In this document: positions 52,650 through 61,511 of the stretch, piece by piece | How the letters are laid out: each line of letters begins with the position of its first letter | How positions within the stretch are numbered: position 1 is the first letter of the stretch | Assembly: GCF_014204895.1 (NCBI RefSeq) | Contig: NZ_JACHMF010000001.1 | Coordinates: 4,340,001 to 4,404,000 of the forward strand | DNA length: 64,000 nucleotides | Direction: 5' to 3' | DNA from: Paractinoplanes abujensis | GTDB lineage: Bacteria; Actinomycetota; Actinomycetes; Mycobacteriales; Micromonosporaceae | Translations under genes and position numbers: made by a program | The notes under the pieces: model-generated | Database searches by the model: none | What the model saw: the letters and a program-made list of their open reading frames with translations, nothing else | What the model was told of the DNA's origin: nothing

Positions 52650-53892
52650 GCAGCAGTTCGACCGGCTGCGCGCCGAGGCCGGGGACGCGGTTCGCCAACC
52701 CGATTTCGATTCCGTACGGCGGAGGTCCGCTCGTGTCCGCCGCCGTCGTCTCGTCACGTCGAGCGCGGCCCTGGCCACCGTCCTGACCGTGGCCGGGCTG
52801 GGTCCGGCCGTACGGGGCGGCTCGGGCGACACGGGCCTGCCCGCCGCCACCCCTTCCGAGGCCGGGTGGTCCCGCGTGACCACGGCCGCCGCCACCGGGC
52901 GGGACCTTTACAGCGTTGTCGTGGACTGTGCCGGCTGCGGCTCACAGCTGTGGGTGTCCTCCGACGGCGGCAACGCGTGGCAGCGGCGCACCGAACCGCC
53001 CGAGCCCGAGGACGCCGGTGACCCCCGCATGGCCACCCTCACCCCGCTGGCCCCGGGCATCCTGGCCTGGAGCGACGGCCGGGTCATCCCCTTCGACGAG
53101 GCGGCCGGCGCGGCCTCCGCGCGGGACAGCGGCCGGTTGTGGACCACGACCAACGGCGGCATGAGCTGGCAGCGCGCCGAGGTCGGCACGGAGCCGCTGG
53201 CCGCCGTACCGGCGGGCACCCACCCGGTCGACTGCGTGCTCTTCCGGGTCACGACCTGCACGGTCGGCGCCGTCGACCCGGCCACCGGCCGGTTCGCCCC
53301 ACTGGCCCATCAGCCCACCGGCATCACCGTCGAGCCCGGGTGGGGCGACCTGATCACCGTGCCGGCCGACGGGCGCCTGTGGGTTCCGGGGCTGGACCCG
53401 GTCACGAAGAAGCCCGCGGTGGCCGCCAGCTCGGACGCCGGCCGGACGTGGCGCACCCACGTCTTCACCGACGGCGTGGCGGCCGAGTTCCAGAACGGCT
53501 GGGCGCCCATGAAGTATCTGCCGCGGGTGGCCGCGGGCCCGGGCGCGACCGCGTACGTGCTGATCTATCGCGAGGACAACGTGGCCGTCACGCAGCACAC
53601 CTCCGACGGCGGGCTGACGTGGCGGGCCGGCGACACGATCCGCGGCGCCGACGAGTACGGCGGTTTCGTCGCCGCCGACGGCTCGCACATCGTCATGACA
53701 GGCACCGGGTTCGCCGCCGCTCGCGCCACCGGCCCCTACTCGCGGACGGGCCTGCCCGGTTATCCCGGGGATCTCAGCACGCACCTGCAGGTCACCTCGC
53801 GCCAGGCCGCCGAGCCCTATCTGGTGACGTCGGCGACCGGTCCGTACGTCTCCGCGGACGGCCGGACCTGGCGGCAGCTCCCCCTCCCCTAG
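52642..53892 (+). CDS. Membrane-anchored Asp-box (BNR/sialidase-like repeat) protein, likely anti-sigma partner
   Basis: A 416-residue protein. Residues 1-35 are basic and cytoplasmic; one membrane segment lies at about 37-58 (RLVTSSAALATVLTVAGLGP). The rest is an extracellular propeller with four Asp-box (SxDGGxTW) copies: SSDGGNAWQ, TTNGGMSWQ, SSDAGRTWR and TSDGGLTWR. Asp-box propellers are known from sialidases and sorting receptors. Placed directly after, and overlapping, an ECF sigma gene, it most likely is a sensor or anti-sigma factor, although the cytoplasmic part is short for a known anti-sigma domain. Confidence 0.82.
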   Translation: MLEQQFDRLRAEAGDAVRQPDFDSVRRRSARVRRRRLVTSSAALATVLTVAGLGPAVRGGSGDTGLPAATPSEAGWSRVTTAAATGRDLYSVVVDCAGCGSQLWVSSDGGNAWQRRTEPPEPEDAGDPRMATLTPLAPGILAWSDGRVIPFDEAAGAASARDSGRLWTTTNGGMSWQRAEVGTEPLAAVPAGTHPVDCVLFRVTTCTVGAVDPATGRFAPLAHQPTGITVEPGWGDLITVPADGRLWVPGLDPVTKKPAVAASSDAGRTWRTHVFTDGVAAEFQNGWAPMKYLPRVAAGPGATAYVLIYREDNVAVTQHTSDGGLTWRAGDTIRGADEYGGFVAADGSHIVMTGTGFAAARATGPYSRTGLPGYPGDLSTHLQVTSRQAAEPYLVTSATGPYVSADGRTWRQLPLP

Positions 53893-53968
53893 CGACCCGC
53901 CCGGTGGACGGCGTGCGCCCTCGGGCCGGCTGCTGCCGTTCCCTGGCTGCCCGGCCGGCACCGGGCCG

Positions 53969-54217
53969 GTGCGGCTGGGCTGGATCCGCGTGCCGATCGT
54001 CGCGCTGGTCCACACCGGGACCAGCCTGACCGCGTACGGCATCACGGTTGTCGTGGCGGTCCCCTTGTGCGTGGCGGCGGCCCGGCTGTTCGCGGCCTGG
54101 CTCGAAAAGCCGGGCCCGCCGAGCGTCAGTCCGCCGACGGCCGATACTCGTCGCACTGGCGGCCCCGCTCGGCCTGCGCCGGCGTCACGCCCGCACACAG
54201 CCGGACCGGCGGCTTGA
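53969..54217 (+). CDS. Possible small membrane protein
   Basis: An 82-residue frame from GTG 53969 with two hydrophobic stretches (RVPIVALVHTGTSLTAYGI and TVVVAVPLCVAAARLFAAW) and a polar, low-complexity tail that overlaps the convergent secreted-protein gene by 92 bases. The first 50 residues look protein-like; the tail does not. It may be a real short membrane protein with an extended or frame-shifted end. Confidence 0.3.
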   Translation: MRLGWIRVPIVALVHTGTSLTAYGITVVVAVPLCVAAARLFAAWLEKPGPPSVSPPTADTRRTGGPARPAPASRPHTAGPAA

Positions 54218-54548
54218 CCCCGCGGAACAGGTACGACGTCTGCACCTTGAAGCTGCTGCGCCCCGGCCCGCAGTGCTTGCCGAAGGTGCGCCACTCGAGC
54301 CCGTCGGCCGGCCCGCTCTGCCCGACCTGGATCACGGCGCACCGGAACAGGCTGCGCCCGACCAGTGTCCCGGTGATGCGGAACGGCGGCACGGGCCGCT
54401 CCGGGATGCTCATCATGTGGTCGTACGTGCCGTAACCGACGACGCTGCCGGCACTGAGCCGGAACTGATTGCTTCCGGCGGCCGAGGCGGGCGCCGCGGC
54501 GACCCCCAGGCCGGCGACCGCGGCGAGCGCGATGACAAGGGTTCGCAC
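54126..54548 (-). CDS. Small secreted protein
   Basis: A 140-residue protein with a signal peptide (RTLVIALAAVAGLGVAAAPA, then SAAGSN). The mature part is beta-rich with three or four cysteines (FRCAVIQVGQ, GKHCGPGRSSF, VRLCAGVTPA, RQCDEYRPS), probably in two disulfides. The start GTG 54548 has AAGGAG six bases upstream. No family is recognised. Confidence 0.75.
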   Translation of the reverse strand: MRTLVIALAAVAGLGVAAAPASAAGSNQFRLSAGSVVGYGTYDHMMSIPERPVPPFRITGTLVGRSLFRCAVIQVGQSGPADGLEWRTFGKHCGPGRSSFKVQTSYLFRGVKPPVRLCAGVTPAQAERGRQCDEYRPSAD

Positions 54549-54743
54549 TGGTGACTCCTTGTGGTGGTGAGCTGTCGACAACATCAACGCGGAGCCACCC
54601 GGTCTCGTCACTCCCCGCCGAGCGCCGCCGGCCGGATGGGGGGACCCGTTCATCGTCTTCATGATCCGCGGCCGGTCTTGACGTTGATGAGTGTCGATGT
54701 TTGACTTTGGGCATTCTTGGTCGTTCGGCTCCGGGAGCGTGCG

Positions 54744-57725
54744 ATGGTGATGGGTCGGAAGCGTCTCGGAGCTGTCGCGGTGCTGAGCCTGATCGGGGGT
54801 CTGCTGACGCCCGGCTCCCCCGCCGAGGCGGCCGTTCCGGCACCACCGCTCTATCCGCCGGCGGGCCCGACGACCCGCTTTCTCGACCACCGCGTACTGC
54901 TCGGCGACACGCCGGAGCCGGACTGGTACGAGTCGAACATCCCGTTCGTCGACCTGCCCGACGCCGAGATCGAGAAGACCTATTACTACCGGTGGCGCAC
55001 CTTCAAGGAAGCCCTCAAATACACGGGTCCCCAGGACGGCTGGATCGTTTCCGAGTTTCTCGGGCCGGTCGGCTATGCGGCGCCGTTCGGCGGGATCGAC
55101 GCCGCGGCCGGGCATCACATCTACGAGGGGCGCTGGCTGCGCGACCGCCGTTATCTCGACGACTACGTCGACTACTGGCTCACCGGCTCCGGTTCCGAGG
55201 CCAAACCGGCCACCGAGGAGCTGAACAAGAACACGACCGACTGGGCCCACCAGTATTCGTTCTGGGCGGTCGACGCGGCGGTGGCGCGGGCCGAAGTGAC
55301 CGGCGACTGGAAGTTCCTGACCGACCGCCTGGCCGCCCTCGAAAAACAGTACGCGGGCTGGAAACGCACCCATTTCGACGCGGCCCGCGGCGTCTACTGG
55401 CAGACCCCGGTGTGGGACGCGATGGAGTTCACCGCGAGCTCGTACCAGAGCAGCGACCCCTATCACGGCGGCGACGGTTACCGGCCGACCCTCAATGCCT
55501 ACCAGTACGGTGATGCGCGCGCACTGGCCCTGCTGAAGCGCAGGACCGGCGACACCGCGGCCGCTCAGCGCTACGAGAACGAGGCCGCGCAACTGAAGAC
55601 GGCCACCGACCGGGTGCTGTGGGACGGATCGTTCTACAAGCACGTGATGAAGGGGCAGGACACCCGGATCGCCGACCGCGAACAGATCGGGTTCGTTCCC
55701 TGGTATTTCCACATGCCCGCGGCCGGCAAATCCGTGGCCTGGGCGCAACTGACCGATCCGCAGGGCTTCGCCGCGCCGTACGGGCCGACGACCACCGAAC
55801 GCCGCAGCCGCTGGTTCCTGCACGAGGCGCTCGACGGCTGCTGCCGCTGGGACGGGCCGAGCTGGCCGTTCGCGACCAGCCAGACCCTGACCGCGCTGGC
55901 CAACCAGCTGCTCGACTACCCCGCCCAGTCGTATGTGGACAAGGACGACTACACCGCGATCCTGCGGGGTTATGCGCTGACACAACGCAAGAACGGGCGG
56001 CCCTACGTAGCCGAGGCGCACCACCCGGACGAGGACCGCTGGATCTATGACGGCGCCGGGCATTCCGAGGACTACAACCATTCGACCTTCGCCGACCTGG
56101 TGCTGTCGGGCCTGCTCGGCATCCGGCCCCAAGCCGACGACACCGTACGGATCGCGCCCCTCGTGCCGTCGGGCTGGAACCATTTCGCGGTCGAGAACGT
56201 GCCGTATCACGGTCACAACCTGACAATTCTGTGGGACCGGGACGGCAGCGCCTACGGCCGGGGCGCCGGAATGCGGGTCTGGGTCGACGGCGTGCAGAAA
56301 CTGTCGCGGGCCACGCTGGGGGATGTGCGGGTCGCGGTCGGCGCGACGTCGGCGGCGGCCGGTCAGCCGGACCTCGTCGACGATGCTGCGAACGTACGAG
56401 AAACCGGTTTTCCGCGGGCGTCGGCGTCGTACACCTGGTCGGCCGACAGCGCCGCGAACGCCATCGACGGGCAGAACTTCCACCTCGACGTGCCGAGCAC
56501 GCGCTGGACCACCTGGCAGTCGCCGAACGCGTCGGACTGGCTGGCCGTCGACTTCGGAGCGCCGACCACCGTTTCCGACGTACGGATCGACTTCTACGAC
56601 GACGGCGGCGGGGTGCGCACTCCGGATACGTACGCGTTGCAGTATCAGAATTCCGCCGGGGTCTGGGCCGACGCTCCCGGCCAGCAACGCTCCCCCGCGA
56701 CGCCGGTCGGGCGGGCCGTCAACCGCATCGTGGTCGATCCGCCGCTCATCACCGATCGGCTGCGCGTGGTGCCGGCCAGAAACGGCGGCGGCGCGATCGG
56801 CATCACGGCATTGCAGGTATGGCGGCAGCCCGATCCCCGGTTGGCCGCGCGATTCACGAGCGATTCCCTGGCCGTCGACGCCGGCACGACGACCACGGTA
56901 CAGACGCGCGTCACCGCGTCGAAGACAATTCCGGACGTACGGGTGTCGCTCGAACTGCCGCGCGGGTGGACGGCCCGGCCCCGTACGGCTGCGCAGGTCC
57001 CGGTTCTCGCCGCCGGGGCCACGCTGACGACGACGTGGGACGTGACGGTGCCGGCCACCGCCGACCCGCTCGCGGGCCTGCCCGTACGGGTGCTGGCGCG
57101 CTCGGCGTCCGGGGTCAGCGGGGCCGTGCTGCCCACGTCGTACCAGTTCGCCCCGGACGACTATCCGGTGACGCTGTGGGACGACGACTTCTCCGCCGAC
57201 CGGCTGGCGCAGTATCGGATCGACCACCCCGCCGCCGAGCCGTCACCCGCTCTGGCCGTCGCCGGGGGCACACTGACCGCCGCCGCCCCCTCCCGCGCGT
57301 TCGCCGTGCTGGCCGCGCCCGTGGCGGCCTCGGCCGGCGGCACCGCGGTCATCGTCGAGCCGTCGGCGTTCGCCGGCTCCGCCCCCGAGGACAGCCTGTT
57401 CCTGGGCCTGTCGTCGGGTGACGCCACGAACGCGCTCGCCTGGTACAACCACCACTTCGGCACGTCCGGCGCCGACGTACGGGTCAACGGCGCGTCCCAG
57501 CCGGACGGCGGCTGCTGCGCGAACGTGAAATGGCAGGCCGGGGACAGGTTCGCCGTCCTGGCCCGCTCGGGCACGCTCACCACCTGGCACGAACGCAACG
57601 GGGCGTGGAGCCTGATCCACACCGCGCCGCCGGCCACGGTGTCCGGCTCCCCCGCCTTCGGCTTGCGCCTCGACAACGGCACGCTCGCGCTCAACCGGGT
57701 GACGATGCGGACTCGTGAGCGTTAG
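54744..57725 (+). CDS. Large secreted MGH1-like glycoside hydrolase with discoidin and NEW3 domains
   Basis: A 993-residue secreted protein with a signal peptide (MVMGRKRLGAVAVLSLIGGL). Residues about 60-490 form an (alpha/alpha)6 barrel of the MGH1/GH63-like kind (WIVSEFLGPVGYAAPFGG, DGCCRWDGPSWPFATSQ, HSEDYNHSTFADLVLSG). Next come a discoidin (F5/8 C, CBM32-like) domain at about 545-690, a NEW3-type domain at 700-790 and a C-terminal beta-sandwich. Acidic residues are conserved, but the catalytic pair is not certain. It probably cleaves a plant or microbial polysaccharide outside the cell. The stop codon overlaps that of the convergent nucleotidyltransferase gene. Confidence 0.88.
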   Translation: MVMGRKRLGAVAVLSLIGGLLTPGSPAEAAVPAPPLYPPAGPTTRFLDHRVLLGDTPEPDWYESNIPFVDLPDAEIEKTYYYRWRTFKEALKYTGPQDGWIVSEFLGPVGYAAPFGGIDAAAGHHIYEGRWLRDRRYLDDYVDYWLTGSGSEAKPATEELNKNTTDWAHQYSFWAVDAAVARAEVTGDWKFLTDRLAALEKQYAGWKRTHFDAARGVYWQTPVWDAMEFTASSYQSSDPYHGGDGYRPTLNAYQYGDARALALLKRRTGDTAAAQRYENEAAQLKTATDRVLWDGSFYKHVMKGQDTRIADREQIGFVPWYFHMPAAGKSVAWAQLTDPQGFAAPYGPTTTERRSRWFLHEALDGCCRWDGPSWPFATSQTLTALANQLLDYPAQSYVDKDDYTAILRGYALTQRKNGRPYVAEAHHPDEDRWIYDGAGHSEDYNHSTFADLVLSGLLGIRPQADDTVRIAPLVPSGWNHFAVENVPYHGHNLTILWDRDGSAYGRGAGMRVWVDGVQKLSRATLGDVRVAVGATSAAAGQPDLVDDAANVRETGFPRASASYTWSADSAANAIDGQNFHLDVPSTRWTTWQSPNASDWLAVDFGAPTTVSDVRIDFYDDGGGVRTPDTYALQYQNSAGVWADAPGQQRSPATPVGRAVNRIVVDPPLITDRLRVVPARNGGGAIGITALQVWRQPDPRLAARFTSDSLAVDAGTTTTVQTRVTASKTIPDVRVSLELPRGWTARPRTAAQVPVLAAGATLTTTWDVTVPATADPLAGLPVRVLARSASGVSGAVLPTSYQFAPDDYPVTLWDDDFSADRLAQYRIDHPAAEPSPALAVAGGTLTAAAPSRAFAVLAAPVAASAGGTAVIVEPSAFAGSAPEDSLFLGLSSGDATNALAWYNHHFGTSGADVRVNGASQPDGGCCANVKWQAGDRFAVLARSGTLTTWHERNGAWSLIHTAPPATVSGSPAFGLRLDNGTLALNRVTMRTRER

Positions 57726-58270
57726 ATCTCCAGCCGTAGTCCGGCCCATCGGCCAAGCCATCCCTTGGCTTCCATGCGGCTTCGTACCTTCGCCCGGCCT
57801 GCTGCGTTGTCGAAGGCCGGGGACGGGCGGACAACCATTCCCACCAGATCTTCGGTCCCGTGACAGCACACCAGGTGTACAGAGCCGGCCCGTAGAGTCA
57901 CCGCGACGCACGTTGCCGTTTCGGGCCAGCGCGAGATCGCGTCCAACGCGGACGTGTGAGGCTCATCGCCGTTGCGCAGATGCATCCGTGCTTGATTACG
58001 TATCTCCCACGGCACCCCAGGCATGACCGTCAGGGCTTGAGCCTCGGCACGTGCATCCTCGCGCGGATCCACCTTCTCCGGATCGAAGTAGGCGACATCC
58101 ACATCACGCTCCGGCGAAACCGGAAGATTGCTGATCGCGTCCCACACACGGTTGCGTACGAAACCGGCACCGATCCACCAGTCCGGCAAACCGAGATCAG
58201 CCGCAGCGCGCAGAATCCTCATCGCCCCCGGGTCCGACTCGATCAGGCCCGCAACATCCCGTCCGCTCAT
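57722..58270 (-). CDS. Nucleotidyltransferase-family protein (NTP_transf_6 type)
   Basis: A 182-residue protein related to PF06042 (DUF925). It has the nucleotidyltransferase core DVDVAYFDPEKVDPREDAR and the flanking LPDWWIGAGFVRNRVWDAI. The biological substrate is unknown. A partial second copy of the same gene type, joined to other sequence, lies at about 61400-61497, so this gene was once duplicated here or the fragment came from a relative. Confidence 0.85.
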   Translation of the reverse strand: MSGRDVAGLIESDPGAMRILRAAADLGLPDWWIGAGFVRNRVWDAISNLPVSPERDVDVAYFDPEKVDPREDARAEAQALTVMPGVPWEIRNQARMHLRNGDEPHTSALDAISRWPETATCVAVTLRAGSVHLVCCHGTEDLVGMVVRPSPAFDNAAGRAKVRSRMEAKGWLGRWAGLRLEI

Positions 58271-58400
58271 CACCCGTCAATAGTCGGCCACAAGCGTGCT
58301 GCATCGGCGGGAGACACGTCCGGATCTGCTGATGAGCGGCTGTCGACCGGCCCGACCGAAACACCGGCACAGGGCGCGGGCACAGTGGTTGGATCGCCTG

Positions 58401-58745
58401 TCAGTTCCACACTTCATCGTTCGGGTTCTCGCCCAGCATCCGTGCGCTCTCCCTGCACAGGTCCTCGCCGAACAGCTGGTTACCACGGGTATCGGTAGCC
58501 CAGGTCTCATCCGCCAGTGCGGCGATCGCTCGCCAGGAGCACTCGTCCTCGACCCGCCACCGCCTTACCTGCCGTGCGATGTCCAACGTCAAGGTCAGCC
58601 CCCACGCCTCCAGCACATGGCCATCATGTCGGACGCCGTGTTCAGGCGCATCCGGATTGGCCGCTGTCCGAAGGTTGCGGGCAACCGTGACCGGCCTCAG
58701 GCAACAGCGGGTGCCGGGCTCAGTCGGCTGCGCGCGGCAGAACAA
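58401..58745 (-). CDS. Conserved small protein of unknown function, start uncertain
   Basis: The last 65 residues look like a genuine conserved protein: ARQVRRWRVEDECSWRAIAA, then GNQLFGEDLCRESARMLGE and ending NDEVWN. Similar short proteins with a WRAVA motif and a closing G-D-P/N-x-WN occur in actinomycetes and their phages; no function is known. Upstream of that the frame is poorly protein-like. The true start could be GTG 58616 or the TTG at 58745. Confidence 0.55.
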   Translation of the reverse strand: MFCRAQPTEPGTRCCLRPVTVARNLRTAANPDAPEHGVRHDGHVLEAWGLTLTLDIARQVRRWRVEDECSWRAIAALADETWATDTRGNQLFGEDLCRESARMLGENPNDEVWN

Positions 58746-58924
58746 CCTGCTGGGTGGTCCGGTCAGCGGCCGGTGGCGTCGTGGCGATCATGAGCCTCAC
58801 GTTCCACGGCAAAGACCGGCCACGACGCCGAGCCCGGTCGGACAGGCCTACCGTCGTGCCCTGCCGGGTCCGAGGTGATAGTCACCGCGCAGGCCACGGC
58901 CGCCACGTCAATGGCATCTCTTTG

Positions 58925-58936
58925 TACCATTCGGGC
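58925..58936 (+). promoter_or_regulatory. -10 box (TACCAT) for leaderless endonuclease gene
   Basis: TACCAT at 58925-58930 is six bases from the ATG at 58937. No Shine-Dalgarno sequence is present. Confidence 0.45.
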
Positions 58937-59527
58937 ATGAGAGAGGGCGCCTACGCAGGGTGGAGCGCAGGCGCAGAGCAGGTCAACGAGTGGATGCGCC
59001 AACTGCCGCCGCGGCCGCCTCCCCAGTTGGGCGCGCACCTGCGCAACCGTGCGGTGCTGCCGCCGCAGCGGGTCGAGGACAAGCACAATTTCAGCTGCCC
59101 GGCGAAGAACCGCCTGGTGCGTGTGGACGTCGGCATACGGGTGGAACGGAAGTGGTGGCCCCGGTCGGACATGTGCATGGACGCTCTACCGCTGCGGGCG
59201 ATCCGCGCCCATCGAATGACCGCCCAGCGCTACCGGGACATGTTGAAGGCCCAGGGCGGCGTGTGCGCACTCTGCCCGGACGGCTTCAACTGGCTGTGCT
59301 GCGAGCCGGTGCCGCTCGCGGTTGACCACGACCACGCATGCTGCACAAAGCGCAGCTGCGGGCTGTGCGTGCGTGGGCTGCTGTGCGGCAACTGCGGCCA
59401 GTTCGTGTCCCAGTACGAGCGCTCCCCGGAACGGGGTAACCACGGCAGCGAACAGCGGCTGGAGCGGGCCGCGCGGGTCGACGCCTACTTGGCGGCTTAC
59501 CGGGCGCTGCGGGCCGCGCGGGACTGA
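58937..59527 (+). CDS. Endonuclease VII-like (HNH fold) protein
   Basis: A 196-residue protein. The C-terminal half carries the recombination endonuclease VII pattern: LKAQGGVCALC, AVDHDHACC, CGLCVRGLLCGNCG. The cysteine pairs bind zinc and the DHDH supplies the catalytic histidine. The N-terminal 90 residues (YAGWSAGAEQVNEWMRQLPP) are unassigned. In phages this enzyme resolves branched DNA; similar genes are frequent in actinomycete mobile elements. The neighbourhood of gene fragments fits a former mobile segment. Confidence 0.82.
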   Translation: MREGAYAGWSAGAEQVNEWMRQLPPRPPPQLGAHLRNRAVLPPQRVEDKHNFSCPAKNRLVRVDVGIRVERKWWPRSDMCMDALPLRAIRAHRMTAQRYRDMLKAQGGVCALCPDGFNWLCCEPVPLAVDHDHACCTKRSCGLCVRGLLCGNCGQFVSQYERSPERGNHGSEQRLERAARVDAYLAAYRALRAARD

Positions 59528-59795
59528 CCTCCAGGTTCCCTACCGCCGGCGGATCGCAAACGATCCGGTCGACCGGGCCGGCGGGGTCTCGGCGAACGCC
59601 GCCGCTGCCCATGCGGGATTTTGTCCGGCTGGTCGCGAAGGTGGCGCTCTGGTTGACCCCGTTGTCCCGCAGGTAGACGAAGAACTTCACCTCTTCCCCC
59701 TTGGTCTGGTAGTTCGGCAGGTTCAGGGTGAGGGGGCCCGGCGCCGCCCCCAGCACTTCTCGAAGTGGCACCAGCGACTGTTCTGCGCAACCCCT
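59528..59795. other. Intergenic region with one coding-like fragment
   Basis: On the minus strand at about 59615-59771 a frame reads PLTLNLPNYQTKGEEVKFFV, then YLRDNGVNQSATF. Its composition is protein-like, unlike the frames around it, but it joins no start or known domain. It may be the end of a lost gene. No promoter or terminator is evident. Confidence 0.3.
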
Positions 59796-61289
59796 TCACG
59801 TGGTGAGGCGGATAGCGGCCCATGAGACCGGGGGCAGCGTGACGCGCACCGTGTCGCCGTCGACGGACACGGCTTCGAGCGGTTGCGGGACCACGCGATC
59901 CGGGTTGTCCTGCGTGTTGGTCGCGGTCAGGTCGGTGTCGGTCAGGAGCCACGCCTCGGCCAGGCCGGCGGGGCCGGCGAAAGCGCCGACGGAGAAGGTC
60001 ACCTCGGCCGGCTCGTCCTGGCTGCGGTTGACGGCGAAGACGGTCAGGGAGCCCGGTTCGTGAGTGGCCACCGCGTCGAGCACCGGGACGTCGCCGTAGC
60101 GGGTGGTGGCGTACGTGGGGGAAGTGATCTTGACGTCGAGGACCTCGCCGGTGGCCAGGCGCGACGTGAGAGCGAACGGATGGAAGGTGGTCTGGCGCCA
60201 CGCCGGGCCCGACGATTCGGCCCGGATGGGGGCGATGACGTTGACCAGCTGGGCCTGGCACGCGGCGGTGACCCGATCGCTGTGACGCAGCAGGGAAATG
60301 AGCAGGCTGCCGACCACCACGGCGTCGGTGACGTTGTAGGTGTCCTCGATGACGCGCGGGGCGATCTCCCATGCCGTGGGCGTGGGGGCGTTCTGGTGAC
60401 GGCTGAGATACCAGACGTTCCACTCGTCGAACGAGATGTTGATGCGCTTCTTCGACTTCAGGCGGGCAGCCACGCTGTCGGCGGTGGCGGTGACGCTCGT
60501 GACGAAATGGTCCATGTCGACGGCGGAGGCCAGAAACGACGCCAGGTCGCCGTCCAGGGGTTCGTAATAGGCGTGGGCCGAGATGTAGTCGACGGAATCC
60601 CACGCGAGCGACAGCACCTCGGATTCCCAGGCACCGAACGTGGGCATCGTGGAACCCGAACTGCCGCAGGCGACCAATTCCAGGCCGGGCTCGGCGGCTC
60701 GCAGCGCGCGGGCGGTTTCGGCGGCGAGCCGGCCGTATTCGTGCGCGGTCTTGTGGCCGATCTGCCACGGGCCGTCCATCTCGTTACCCAGGCAGAAAAG
60801 CTTGACCCCGTACGGTTTTCCGCCGCGCAGCCCGGCCAGGTGGGTGCCCTCGGGCTGGTTCAGATATTCGTGGACGTCCAGGGCTTCCTGCACCCCGCGG
60901 GTGCCGAGGTTGAGGGCGTACATGACCTCGACCCCGGCCTTGTCCGCCCAGCGCATGAATTCGCCGATGCCGACCTCGTTGGTCTCCAGGCTGTGCCAGG
61001 CCAGGTCGCGCCGCACGGGCCGGGACTCGACCGGGCCGATACCGTCCTCCCAGCGGTATCCGGAGACGAAATTGCCGCCCGGATAGCGCACGAGTGAAAC
61101 CCCCATTTCCCGTACGAGGGAGAGCACGTCCTCCCGGAAACCGTCCGTGCCGGCCGACGGGTGCGACGGCTCGTAGAGGCCGCCGTAGACGCATCGGCCC
61201 ATGTGTTCGACGAAGGAGCCGAACGTACGGCGGGAAACGGGGGCGACGACCCGGGCCGGGTCGAGGTGCAGCGAGGCACGCACGGTCAC
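59796..61289 (-). CDS. Alpha-L-arabinofuranosidase, GH51
   Basis: A 497-residue intracellular GH51 enzyme that removes terminal arabinofuranose from arabinan, arabinoxylan or their oligosaccharides. The early motif FGSFVEHMGRCVYGGLYEPS and the catalytic glutamates are clear: acid/base Glu170 in CLGNEMDG and nucleophile Glu289 in SFDEWNVWY. The start at GTG 61289 overlaps the stop of a truncated permease frame (GTGA), so the gene was once the last of a sugar ABC operon. That operon is now broken, so its present promoter is unclear. Confidence 0.94.
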   Translation of the reverse strand: MTVRASLHLDPARVVAPVSRRTFGSFVEHMGRCVYGGLYEPSHPSAGTDGFREDVLSLVREMGVSLVRYPGGNFVSGYRWEDGIGPVESRPVRRDLAWHSLETNEVGIGEFMRWADKAGVEVMYALNLGTRGVQEALDVHEYLNQPEGTHLAGLRGGKPYGVKLFCLGNEMDGPWQIGHKTAHEYGRLAAETARALRAAEPGLELVACGSSGSTMPTFGAWESEVLSLAWDSVDYISAHAYYEPLDGDLASFLASAVDMDHFVTSVTATADSVAARLKSKKRINISFDEWNVWYLSRHQNAPTPTAWEIAPRVIEDTYNVTDAVVVGSLLISLLRHSDRVTAACQAQLVNVIAPIRAESSGPAWRQTTFHPFALTSRLATGEVLDVKITSPTYATTRYGDVPVLDAVATHEPGSLTVFAVNRSQDEPAEVTFSVGAFAGPAGLAEAWLLTDTDLTATNTQDNPDRVVPQPLEAVSVDGDTVRVTLPPVSWAAIRLTT

Positions 61290-61402
61290 TTGAGGCTCCC
61301 GACGGAGAGTCCGCCCTGCCAGTATCTCTGGAGGGTGAGAAAGGCGACGATCAGCGGCACGATCGACACCAGTGAACCAACGATGATGAGGTTCCACAAC
61401 GA
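61286..61402 (-). pseudogene. C-terminal remnant of a MalG-type ABC permease
   Basis: About 39 codons remain directly before the GH51 gene: QSLWNLIIVGSLVSIVPLIV, then FLTLQRYWQGGLSVGSLK. This is the last membrane segment and tail of a MalG-type permease; compare LQRHFINGILAGSVKG at 48036-48884. Upstream of about 61400 the frame turns into unrelated sequence, so the binding protein, first permease and most of the second are missing. Confidence 0.7.
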
Positions 61403-61497
61403 TTGCCTTGGCACCCCATATCTCGCGGACCCCGATGTGGATGTCGCCTGCTTCGAGCCGGAGAAGGTGGACCCGATCGAGGACGCACGCACCGGAT
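61400..61497 (+). pseudogene. Fragment of an NTP_transf_6 nucleotidyltransferase
   Basis: The plus-strand frame encodes TPYLADPDVDVACFEPEKVD, then PIEDAR. It matches the core of the intact gene at 57722 (DVDVAYFDPEKVDPREDAR). At DNA level about 52 of 60 bases agree over this core. Only this piece survives; it is bounded on the left by the permease remnant and on the right by the NUDIX promoter. Confidence 0.65.
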
Positions 61498-61498
61498 C

Positions 61499-61511
61499 TA
61501 GCATGATCTCC
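61499..61511 (+). promoter_or_regulatory. -10 box (TAGCAT) for leaderless NUDIX gene
   Basis: TAGCAT at 61499-61504 is followed by seven bases and the ATG at 61512. This spacing decides the start in favour of 61512 over the in-frame ATG at 61503, which lies inside the box. Confidence 0.5.
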
